Notes under the pieces: generated by a model
Seen by the model: only the letters and a program-made list of their open reading frames with translations
Told to the model about the DNA's origin: nothing
Database searches by the model: none
Shown here: piece after piece, positions 5,957 to 13,708 of the stretch
How the letters are laid out: every line of letters begins with the position of its first letter
How positions within the stretch are numbered: the first letter of the stretch is position 1
NCBI GenBank assembly: GCA_021443285.1
Contig: JABUUG010000029.1
Coordinates: 1 to 15,769 of the forward strand
Origin: Bacteroidaceae bacterium
GTDB taxonomy: Bacteria; Bacteroidota; Bacteroidia; Bacteroidales; Bacteroidaceae
DNA length: 15,769 nt
Reading direction: 5' to 3'
Program-made: the position numbers and the translations under genes

Positions 5957-8872
5957 ATGAAAAATATAAAATCAATAATATTTCTCTTTGCCACACTCGC
6001 CAGCGCTCCGCTGACGGCAGGTGCACAGACTGAAGCAGAGGCTGACGACAGTACAGCTGCTGAGAGGAAAGTGCATGTAGCGTTCCGACAGATGAACGAG
6101 GGCGACATCCTCGGTGGTGTCTCTGTAGTTGACTACGAAGAGCTGGCAAAGAAGGACAACACCACCTACAGCCTCCACGACATGGACGGACTCATAGGTG
6201 GTTGGAACGGAGCGTCCCTGTGGGGTCTCGACACCGACAATATGGACACCAACGACAGCTACGGAGTGCTGTGCCTCGTGGACGGTGTGGCACGTGCTTC
6301 AAACAACGTGCAGCCTTCCGAAATATCTGAAATCACCTTCCTCAAGGGCGCACAGGCAGTGGTGCTCTACGGCGCAAAGGCTGCCAAGGGTGCCATCCTC
6401 ATCACCACAAAGCGTGGAAAGGTTGACGGACTGCGTATCGATGCAAGTGTGAACACCGGTTGGTATGTTGCCAAGGCACTGCCGGAGTATCTCGGCTCTG
6501 CCGAATACATGACTCTCTACAACGAGGCTCTCTGGAACGACAACTATGGCGCTAACCCTCGTTACTCAGCTACAGACATCTACAACCACGCTTCGGGCAT
6601 CAACCCTGCAAGATACACCGACATCAACTACTACTCGTCGGACTATATCCGCAAGGCTTACAACCGCACTGAGGCTACCGTGGAGGTACAGGGTGGTGCA
6701 AAGCGCGCACACTTCTATGCAAACGTAAACTACTACAACTACGGCGACCTCCGCAAGTATGGTGGTTGGGACGGTGCATACACCGACCGCTTCAGCGTTC
6801 GCGGTAATGTGGATGTGATAATCAACAACTTCATCACAGGTTACGCCAATGCCAGCGCCACGTTCTACAACGGACGCAGCGGCAAGGGAAATCTCTGGGA
6901 TGCCGCCGCAACAGTACGCCCCAACTATCCACAGGGCGCGTCTCCACTCATCTCTACCGACCTCATTGACCCTAATGCAACTGCCGCATGGGACTTGATT
7001 AAGAACACACAGAACCTCATTGACGGCAAGTACTTCCTCGGTGGTACACAGGAGACGATGAGCAACGTGCTTGCAGATGGATATGCTGCCGGTACAAGCC
7101 AGTTCGTCAGCCGCCAGTTCCAGTTTGACGCAGGTGTGAACTTCGACCTCGGTGCCGTAACAAAGGGACTCTCGTTCAAGACGATGTTCTCTGTTGACTA
7201 CGCCACATCATACAACCTCTCGTATGACAACCAGTACGCCATTTATGTGCCTACATGGAGCAACTACAACGGTAAGGACGTAATTGTGGGACTTACAAAG
7301 CTTGGCGATGAGGTACACTCAGGTGTGCAGAACTCCAGCAACACCTCCGACCGTCAGACCATTACATGGAACGGGCACTTCGACTATGAGCGCACATTCG
7401 GCGGCGTACACAACGTGTCGGCAATGTTCGTGGGCAATATGTGGCAGGTTACAAAGAGCGGTTCCTACCATCGCTACAGCAATGCCAACCTCGGCATCCA
7501 GGCTGACTACAACTACGACAGGCGCTACTATGTGAACTTCGGCGGTGCGTTCGTTCACTCGGCACGTCTGCCGGAAGGCAAGCGTGGCGCTTTCTCGCCC
7601 TCTGTATCTGTAGGATGGCGTCTCGGCAACGAGAAGTTCATCAAGGGCTCGGCTGTTGACGACCTGATGCTCAGCCTCTCTTACAGCAACCTCCACGAGG
7701 ATATGGACCTTGTCATGAACAGCAAGCAGTTCTACCTCTACGAGTCTCTTTGGGCTACTGCTTATGCTTACGGTTGGAATGACGGTTTCTCAAAGCAGTA
7801 CACATACTCTACACAGGGTACAAACCCTGACCTCACCTATCTCACACGTCAGGAGTTCTCCGTAAACCTCCGCGGTTCGTTCTTCAAGAAGCTGGTTACC
7901 GCCGACTTCTCGTTCTTCACCAACAAGATGTCCGGCTACCTCATCAACAACCCGACGACATTCCCGTCCCACCTTGCGACAGGTTATCCTGACGGATCGT
8001 TCAAGCCTGTGATTAACAACGATGTCAATACCCGCACTGGTTTCGACTTCAGCGTGAAGCTCCAGAAGCAGTTCGGCGACTTCTATGCCGCACTCGGTGT
8101 ATCGGGTACATACTTCGACTCGAAGATTTCCGTAAAGGACGAGAACTACGGTTCTGACACTTACCGCAACCGTCAGGGACATCCTATTGATGGTCTTTGG
8201 GGTCTCCAGAGCATGGGTCTCTTCAAGGATGACATAGAGGTTGCAAATGCCCCGAAGCAGAACCTCGGTTCTACTGCAAAGGCAGGTGATATCCGCTACG
8301 TTGACCAGAACGGCGACGGTGTCATCGACTCAAAGGACGAGGTTTATCTCGGCAAGGGCGGTTGGTACGGAGCGCCTTTCACTCTTGGTATCAACATCAC
8401 CCTGAAGTACAAGGGCTTCACCCTCTTCCTGCTTGGTACGGGCGGTTTCGGCGCATACGACTTCAAGAACAGCTCTTACTACAAGATCAGTGGCGACTCT
8501 AAGTACTCTGCCGTTGTACGCGACCGTGCACAGTTGGCTTTGGATTATGATAACGCTGGCAATCCATATTATTACGTAACAAATATGGAAACTGCCAAGT
8601 TCCCGCGTCTCTCTGCACTGAATGCCGCGAACAACTTCGTTAACTCTGACTACTGGATGTACAAGACTGACCGCTTCAACCTCTCGCGTGTACAGCTCAC
8701 CTACGACTTCCCCGCACCTTGGTTCACAAACAAGGTCGTGAAGGGTGTCGGTGTCTATGTGATGCTTCAGGACCTCCTTACCATCTCTGCTGAGCGCAAG
8801 CACCTGGAGACGAATGTAGGCAGCGCACCACAGACAAGATACTACAACCTCGGTGTTAAAGTTGCGTTCTAA
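5957..8872 (+). CDS. xusC: Divergent SusC-family TonB-dependent transporter (XusC-like)
   Basis: Second SusC-like transporter, 971 residues. Signal peptide about 1-24 (ends AGAQ). Unlike xusA it has no carboxypeptidase-regulatory-like domain: about 15 polar residues lead directly to RKVHVAFRQM (37-46), the probable TonB-box region, followed by DILGGVSVVDYEEL. The plug is short and unusual: GGWNGASLWGLDTDN stands where ordinary SusC proteins have the VQG...ITIRG region, but LCLVDGVARA (105-114) and AAKGAILITTKRG (142-154) keep the SusC signature. The rest is barrel, with a calcium-loop-like DQNGDGVIDSKDE at 783-795 and a C-terminal phenylalanine. The 81-bp gap before it contains a 9-bp direct repeat TAATGGTTA (from 5873 and 5895) and no convincing promoter. 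Family secure; cargo inferred from the operon. Confidence 0.88.
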   Translation: MKNIKSIIFLFATLASAPLTAGAQTEAEADDSTAAERKVHVAFRQMNEGDILGGVSVVDYEELAKKDNTTYSLHDMDGLIGGWNGASLWGLDTDNMDTNDSYGVLCLVDGVARASNNVQPSEISEITFLKGAQAVVLYGAKAAKGAILITTKRGKVDGLRIDASVNTGWYVAKALPEYLGSAEYMTLYNEALWNDNYGANPRYSATDIYNHASGINPARYTDINYYSSDYIRKAYNRTEATVEVQGGAKRAHFYANVNYYNYGDLRKYGGWDGAYTDRFSVRGNVDVIINNFITGYANASATFYNGRSGKGNLWDAAATVRPNYPQGASPLISTDLIDPNATAAWDLIKNTQNLIDGKYFLGGTQETMSNVLADGYAAGTSQFVSRQFQFDAGVNFDLGAVTKGLSFKTMFSVDYATSYNLSYDNQYAIYVPTWSNYNGKDVIVGLTKLGDEVHSGVQNSSNTSDRQTITWNGHFDYERTFGGVHNVSAMFVGNMWQVTKSGSYHRYSNANLGIQADYNYDRRYYVNFGGAFVHSARLPEGKRGAFSPSVSVGWRLGNEKFIKGSAVDDLMLSLSYSNLHEDMDLVMNSKQFYLYESLWATAYAYGWNDGFSKQYTYSTQGTNPDLTYLTRQEFSVNLRGSFFKKLVTADFSFFTNKMSGYLINNPTTFPSHLATGYPDGSFKPVINNDVNTRTGFDFSVKLQKQFGDFYAALGVSGTYFDSKISVKDENYGSDTYRNRQGHPIDGLWGLQSMGLFKDDIEVANAPKQNLGSTAKAGDIRYVDQNGDGVIDSKDEVYLGKGGWYGAPFTLGINITLKYKGFTLFLLGTGGFGAYDFKNSSYYKISGDSKYSAVVRDRAQLALDYDNAGNPYYYVTNMETAKFPRLSALNAANNFVNSDYWMYKTDRFNLSRVQLTYDFPAPWFTNKVVKGVGVYVMLQDLLTISAERKHLETNVGSAPQTRYYNLGVKVAF

Positions 8873-8891
8873 TTAACAAATGATTATAGAT

Positions 8892-10679
8892 ATGAAACTC
8901 AAGAATATATTTTTATCGGCAGTCCTGGTAAGCGCTCTTTGTGCCTGCGACGACATGTTCAAGCCTGCCATCGAGAACAACCATAGCGAGGAGGCGATGC
9001 TCAAGGAGCCTGACTATGCTCAGGGTTTGCTCGGCTACGCTTACGCCATACTGCCATACGAGACAAAGAGCAACTGGGACGTTGCCACTGACGATGCTGT
9101 TACAAACGACAAGAGCAGCGGCTATATCTCCATGTCGCTGGGAAGCTGGTCTTCCGACAACAACCCCATGTCGCAGTGGGACGCACGAAAGTGTGCCATC
9201 CAGTATATCAACCTCTTCCTCAATGTTGTTGAAAGGGTAAGCTGGTCAACTGAAGCAACAAAGCAGGAGATGTTTATCGACAAGCTCAAGGGCGAGGCGT
9301 ATGCCCTCCGCGCACTCCACTACTACTACCTGCTCATGGCACACGGCGGCTATGGTACTTCCGGCACACTCCTCGGCGTGCCGATGCTCATGGAGCCTGA
9401 GAACGGTGCTTCCGACTTCAACGTGGCACGCAATACGTTTGCAGAGTGTGTGGCGTTGATGTTGGAAGATTTGAACAACGCAATAGATCTCCTGCCTACT
9501 GACTATGTTGACCTTAAGGTTGGTGAGGAAGGCAAGATTCCTGCAAAGTACAGGGAAAAGGGTGCCGCCCTTGGTGCCTACAACCTCGTTTTCGGTGCAA
9601 AGGCAAAGAACCGTATGTCAGGCCGCATTGCTGAGGCTATCAAGGCTCAGGTAGCCCTGCTTGCCGTAAGCCCTGCCTTCGCTGATGGCAGTGGTGTTAC
9701 TTCCGAAGAGGCTGCCAACTACGCCGCTGTAGTGCTCAAGCGCATCAACGGTGTCAGCGGTATGGACCCGGAAGGACACAAGTGGTATATCAACACAAGC
9801 TATCTTGACGACCTTGGCAAGGGCGATATAGCGGAAATAGTTTGGCGTGGCGACCGCACCAACGGTAAGGACAGCTGGGATATGGGTCTCGACCAGGAGG
9901 CAAGCAACTTCGCGCCTACCCTCTACGGCAAGGGACGTATCAACCCGTCGCAGAACCTCGTGGACGCCTTCCCGATGGAGAACGGCTATCCTATCACAGA
10001 TGCTCGTTCCGGCTATGACCCAGTCAAGCCATACGCAGGCCGCGACCCACGCCTCGGCGCATACGTCATCTATGATGGATCCACATACAAGAAGGCGACA
10101 ATCACTACAGGTAGCTACGGATCTACTGATGATGCCATCAACAGGATAGACGCCTCTACACGTACGGGCTACTACCTCAAGAAGCTCCTCCGCGAAGACT
10201 GCGACCCCAACCCGTCGACAAGCCTCGCGCAGTATCACTTCCCCATCCGCATACGCTACACTGAAATATTCCTCGCCTACGCAGAGGCAGCCAACCAGGC
10301 ATGGGGCCCGACAGGCTCCGGCAGCAACGGCTTCTCCGCTTACGACGTCATCAAGGCTATCCGCCAGCGTGCCGGTGTAGGCAAGACAAACGGCGACCCA
10401 TACCTTGAGAGCGTCAAGGGAAACAAGGATCAGTTTGCCGAGCTTATACGCAACGAGCGCCGCCTCGAGCTCTGCTTCGAGAACAAGCGCTTCTGGGACA
10501 TGCGCCGCTGGAAGCTCTCTCTCAACGAGGCTGTAAAGGGCGTCGACTGGAAGACTCCTACCACTCCAACCTACATAGAAGTGGAGAAGCGCCAGTTCAG
10601 CGACTACCAGTGCTACGGACCTATTCCAAAGGGAGAGGTTGACAAGTGGAGCAACCTTGAGCAGAACAAGGGATGGTAA
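8892..10679 (+). CDS. xusD: SusD/RagB-family surface glycan-binding lipoprotein (XusD-like)
   Basis: SusD-like partner of xusC. From the chosen ATG at 8892 the protein is 595 residues, with a lipoprotein signal MKLKNIFLSAVLVSALCAC, lipidated Cys19 and acidic DD next to it, which fits export of the lipoprotein to the cell surface. An in-frame ATG at 8880 would add MIID, and its closeness to the xusC stop makes it possible too. Family motifs: ALRALHYYYLLMAHGGYG, IRYTEIFLAYAEAANQA, IRQRAGV, NERRLELCFENKRFWDMRRW, and a C-terminal GPIPKGEVDKWSNLEQNKGW. The aromatic-rich surface expected to hold xylan chains cannot be assigned from sequence alone. Spacing to xusC is 7-19 bp, so co-translation is likely. 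Confidence 0.9.
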   Translation: MKLKNIFLSAVLVSALCACDDMFKPAIENNHSEEAMLKEPDYAQGLLGYAYAILPYETKSNWDVATDDAVTNDKSSGYISMSLGSWSSDNNPMSQWDARKCAIQYINLFLNVVERVSWSTEATKQEMFIDKLKGEAYALRALHYYYLLMAHGGYGTSGTLLGVPMLMEPENGASDFNVARNTFAECVALMLEDLNNAIDLLPTDYVDLKVGEEGKIPAKYREKGAALGAYNLVFGAKAKNRMSGRIAEAIKAQVALLAVSPAFADGSGVTSEEAANYAAVVLKRINGVSGMDPEGHKWYINTSYLDDLGKGDIAEIVWRGDRTNGKDSWDMGLDQEASNFAPTLYGKGRINPSQNLVDAFPMENGYPITDARSGYDPVKPYAGRDPRLGAYVIYDGSTYKKATITTGSYGSTDDAINRIDASTRTGYYLKKLLREDCDPNPSTSLAQYHFPIRIRYTEIFLAYAEAANQAWGPTGSGSNGFSAYDVIKAIRQRAGVGKTNGDPYLESVKGNKDQFAELIRNERRLELCFENKRFWDMRRWKLSLNEAVKGVDWKTPTTPTYIEVEKRQFSDYQCYGPIPKGEVDKWSNLEQNKGW

Positions 10680-10731
10680 ATATGCTTATCCTACAGTAAA
10701 AGTAAAAACGACTAAATAGAACTTAACGATT

Positions 10732-11814
10732 ATGAAACTACAGAAGTATATTTACGGTATGGCGTTGGGGGCTGTTGTGCTCAGTGCAACCTCTTGCAAG
10801 AACGGCGAGAGAGAGTACGACGACTATGAGAAGGGAACAACGGTTTACTTCGCCAACCAGTATGCAATACGCGACATCGTTCTGGGTAACGACGAGTATG
10901 ACAACAGCCTCGACAATGCCCACAAGTGCGCTATCTACGCCACTATGGGTGGAGCATATTCGGGACGCAACATCACCCTTCAGGTGGATGTGGACAACAG
11001 CCTCTGCAACGACCTCTATTTCGATGACGGTACAGGTGTTGCCGGCGACCCTGTAAAGCCTATGCCCGCTGACTACTACCAGCTCGGAAGCAACAGCATT
11101 CCGTTCAACGAGATGAGCAACATGATGGGACACGTTGAGGTGCAGCTCACCGACAAGTTCTTCAACGACCCTGCCGCCATCAAGAGTACATACGTTGTGC
11201 CTCTCGTCATCAAGAGCCAGGTGGGTGCTGACAGCATCCTCTGCGGTAAGCCTAACTCAACAACAGGTGCGGTGCGTCAGGATGCGAGCGCCTGGAGTGT
11301 CCTGCCGAAGGACTATATACTCTACTGCGTAAGATACAAGAACCCATGGCATGCCTCGTATATCCGTCGTGGTATAGACAATGTCAACGACAACGGCACA
11401 GCTTTAACCGTTGAACGCCACGACTACACGTTTGGTGGAGAGATAACAGCAGACGACGAGATTTGCTCTTTGACCACTGAGAATATGAAGCAGGCACGCT
11501 TCCCCGTATCGTTCAAGACAACAGGCACAAGTGTGGCATGCGATTTGTTGCTCACTTTCAACGAGACCAAGCCGGACGGCGAGTGTACCATTTCATCCGC
11601 CACTGCCGGTGTGAGCGCCCAGGGTACAGGAAAGTTCGTTACAAAGGGAGCCATAAAGGCATGGAACGAGAAAGACCGCGATGTGATTTATCTTGACTAC
11701 AACGTGAAGTTTGAGAACGAGAACGTAACTGTCAGCACTAAGGACACACTCGTTGTGCGTTCGCGCGGCACTAACCAGAAGCTGCTCTTCACACCTATCT
11801 ATCAGAAAAATTAA
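10732..11814 (+). CDS. xusE: Surface lipoprotein of the DUF1735/BT_3987-like type (XusE-like)
   Basis: 360-residue lipoprotein with lipobox SATSC (Cys22) followed by KNGEREYDDYEKG. The N-terminal half, with TTVYFANQYAIRDIVLG, DEYDNSLDNAHKCAIYATMGG and VDNSLCNDLYFDDG, has the look of the DUF1735 domain. The C-terminal half (about 205-360, from YKNPWHASYIRRGID) resembles the domain that usually follows it in BT_3987-like proteins, ending DTLVVRSRGTNQKLLFTPIYQK. Such proteins sit after SusC/SusD pairs in many PULs and are thought to be surface glycan-binding accessories; no catalytic motif is visible. The gene is 52 bp after xusD and 14 bp before the xylanase. Position matches xusE, the least-characterised member of the Xus cluster. 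The domain naming is from memory of the family and was not checked. Confidence 0.78.
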   Translation: MKLQKYIYGMALGAVVLSATSCKNGEREYDDYEKGTTVYFANQYAIRDIVLGNDEYDNSLDNAHKCAIYATMGGAYSGRNITLQVDVDNSLCNDLYFDDGTGVAGDPVKPMPADYYQLGSNSIPFNEMSNMMGHVEVQLTDKFFNDPAAIKSTYVVPLVIKSQVGADSILCGKPNSTTGAVRQDASAWSVLPKDYILYCVRYKNPWHASYIRRGIDNVNDNGTALTVERHDYTFGGEITADDEICSLTTENMKQARFPVSFKTTGTSVACDLLLTFNETKPDGECTISSATAGVSAQGTGKFVTKGAIKAWNEKDRDVIYLDYNVKFENENVTVSTKDTLVVRSRGTNQKLLFTPIYQKN

Positions 11815-11828
11815 ATCTTTGGCACATT

Positions 11829-13577
11829 ATGAAGAATATTATAACTAAAGGTATAGGCACATTGGCAGCAGCGGCATTATTTGCCGCCTGCGCCGATAAC
11901 ACTGTCGCCGATTTCAAGGTGGATATGCCTGAGGACTACCGCCCATCAAGGGTCTATGACGAATACAAACCCATAAAGCAATATGTCAATGAGGCTGCTT
12001 CTCCTAATTTCAAGATTTCAGCAGCTCTTGACGCCAGTCAGTACAACGAGCGTACTATCGTTCATTCTGTCGCTATGGGCAACTTCAAGGAGGTAGTGCT
12101 TGGCAATGAAATGAAGATGGGTTCGATAGTCAGTGACGAAGGCAAGATGGACTTCGGAACCGTGCAGTCGTTCCTCGACAATGCAGAGGCTGACAGCATG
12201 AGCGTTTACGGACACACACTCGCCTGGCACGCACAGCAGCCGAAGGAATGGTTCAACACGCTTATGGCAGACGTAGTATTCCCACACACACCAGACTATC
12301 AGATTACAGACCAGGACCTGGATTTCAGTCAGGGCGCACAATACACATTCACTGAGCTTACCAAGGGCGCCAACCCAAAGGTTGTTGACGGAGTGCTCCA
12401 CGCACCTTTCCCCGGAGGTAAAACAGGTCTTAAGTATTACCTCACAGAAAATCTTCCGGTACAGGGTGGTAAGTATTATGAACTTGAGATTGTGGTTAAA
12501 GCAAATGTCGCTGGCAATCTCCTTCCAATCAGCGCAGCAGGAACTGACCTTAACACATCGGTTGAGGTTTTTGCAGAGGAGGCAACAATTGTTGTACCTT
12601 TCAACGTTGACAAGGAAACCACAAGCATCTCTATTATAGCTAATCCGGCGCGTCTGAATATGACCTTGGATTACACCTCTATCAAGGTTTACCACTACTA
12701 TGAGCACCAGCAGACTCCAGAGGAGAAGAAGGATACCCTCACATACGCCATGAACACATGGTGCAACGGCATGATGAATGCATGCAAGGGGCGTGTACTC
12801 GCATGGGATCTCATCAACGAGGCAGTCTCTGGCGCCGGCAGCATAGAGGGACAGTACTACGACCTGCAGCACAGCGAAACAGCTTCTGAGGAAGACAAGA
12901 AGAACAACTTCTACTGGCAGGACTATTTCGGCAGCTATGAGTACGGACCAATCGTTGAGAAGGCTGCACGTACAGCATTCAGGAACAATGAGGGTGGCGA
13001 CAAGCAGCTCCTGCTTTTCGTAAACGACTACAACCTCGAAAGCGACTGGGACGACAACAAGAAGCTCAAGAGCCTCATCTATTGGGTGAACGAGTGGGAG
13101 AAAAGAGGCGCAAAGATTGACGGTCTCGGAACACAGATGCACATCTCGTACTACGAGAACGAGTCTGTAATGAGAAGCAAGGCTGCCCACATGGTGAAGA
13201 TGCTCCACCTCATGGCTGAAACAGGCAAGCTCGTCCGTATCTCAGAACTCGACATGGGCTATGTGAATGCCAATGGTGAGGATGTGCTTACAAAAGACCT
13301 CACACTGGCGCAGCGTCAGCAGATGGCGTTCTACTATCGCTTCATCATACAGATGTACCTGAAGATTGTGCCTGCTGCCCAGCAGTACGCCATCTGCCAG
13401 TGGTGTCTCACGGACTCTCCGTCAAACTCCGGCTGGCGTCCGGGACAGCCTGTAGGCATCTGGACAGAAGGATGGGATCGCACAGCCGTTTACGCAGCTT
13501 ACTGCGAAGCCCTAAGCGAGCCGCTTCCAAATACTGAAGACTTCTTTGAGTATCTCCAGCAGTTCGTGAATAAATAA
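11829..13577 (+). CDS. xyn10C: GH10 endo-beta-1,4-xylanase lipoprotein with a carbohydrate-binding-like domain inserted in the catalytic domain
   Basis: Cuts the beta-1,4-xylan backbone with retention, probably at the cell surface. 582 residues; lipobox FAAC, Cys21. The GH10 fold starts near residue 45 (NEMKMG 93-98, GHTLAWHAQQ 128-137), is broken after about residue 147, and resumes near 291 (YEHQQTPEEK). Acid/base Glu331 (WDLINEA), QMH at 436-438, nucleophile Glu473 (RISELDMG) and the QWCLTD stretch are all intact, so it should be active. The roughly 143-residue insert (DYQITDQDLDF to SIKVYHY) reads as an all-beta domain of CBM4/9/22 style. Without it the GH10 part is of normal size. Interrupted GH10 domains are known from Prevotella. 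Codon choice inside the insert differs from the flanks (more CTT, GTT, GCA). 14 bp after xusE; last gene of the tight cluster. Confidence 0.93.
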   Translation: MKNIITKGIGTLAAAALFAACADNTVADFKVDMPEDYRPSRVYDEYKPIKQYVNEAASPNFKISAALDASQYNERTIVHSVAMGNFKEVVLGNEMKMGSIVSDEGKMDFGTVQSFLDNAEADSMSVYGHTLAWHAQQPKEWFNTLMADVVFPHTPDYQITDQDLDFSQGAQYTFTELTKGANPKVVDGVLHAPFPGGKTGLKYYLTENLPVQGGKYYELEIVVKANVAGNLLPISAAGTDLNTSVEVFAEEATIVVPFNVDKETTSISIIANPARLNMTLDYTSIKVYHYYEHQQTPEEKKDTLTYAMNTWCNGMMNACKGRVLAWDLINEAVSGAGSIEGQYYDLQHSETASEEDKKNNFYWQDYFGSYEYGPIVEKAARTAFRNNEGGDKQLLLFVNDYNLESDWDDNKKLKSLIYWVNEWEKRGAKIDGLGTQMHISYYENESVMRSKAAHMVKMLHLMAETGKLVRISELDMGYVNANGEDVLTKDLTLAQRQQMAFYYRFIIQMYLKIVPAAQQYAICQWCLTDSPSNSGWRPGQPVGIWTEGWDRTAVYAAYCEALSEPLPNTEDFFEYLQQFVNK

Positions 13578-13585
13578 TCGCTATT

Positions 13586-13633
13586 CAGACAGACAGCCTG
13601 CACAAACCAATCCCGTGCAGGTAGTCTGTCTGA
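13586..13633 (+). terminator. Long hairpin after xyn10C (terminator-like, no U-tract)
   Basis: CAGACAGACAGCCTGCAC (13586-13603) pairs with GTGCAGGTAGTCTGTCTG (13615-13632) at 16 of 18 positions around an 11-base loop; T13585-A13633 extends it. It begins 8 bases after the xylanase stop. No T-run follows, so termination would be inefficient or factor-dependent. It may instead protect the upstream mRNA 3' end or reduce read-through into the next gene. Confidence 0.6.
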
Positions 13634-13634
13634 G

Positions 13635-13667
13635 TTCGTCGCATACTATAGAAGCAATCTATATTTC
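13635..13667 (+). promoter_or_regulatory. Possible promoter for the 502-residue protein gene
   Basis: TATATTTC (13660-13667) differs by one base from the Bacteroidota -7 consensus TAnnTTTG, and TTCG (13635-13638) by one base from the -33 TTTG, with a 21-base spacer. It lies between the hairpin after xyn10C and the next start codon, followed by a very A/T-rich 5' stretch. Both elements have a mismatch, so the call is tentative; read-through from the operon is the alternative. Confidence 0.35.
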
Positions 13668-13708
13668 TTTTAATTAACTTTATCTATTAACTTTTAATTA
13701 TTTTCATC

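Noticed and set aside
12018..13208. A 396-codon open frame on the minus strand, opposite the xylanase
   Set aside because: It is antisense to a gene with intact GH10 catalytic motifs, shows no recognisable domain or signal, and is Val/Cys/Leu-rich as expected from the reverse complement of the sense codons. Treated as an artefact.
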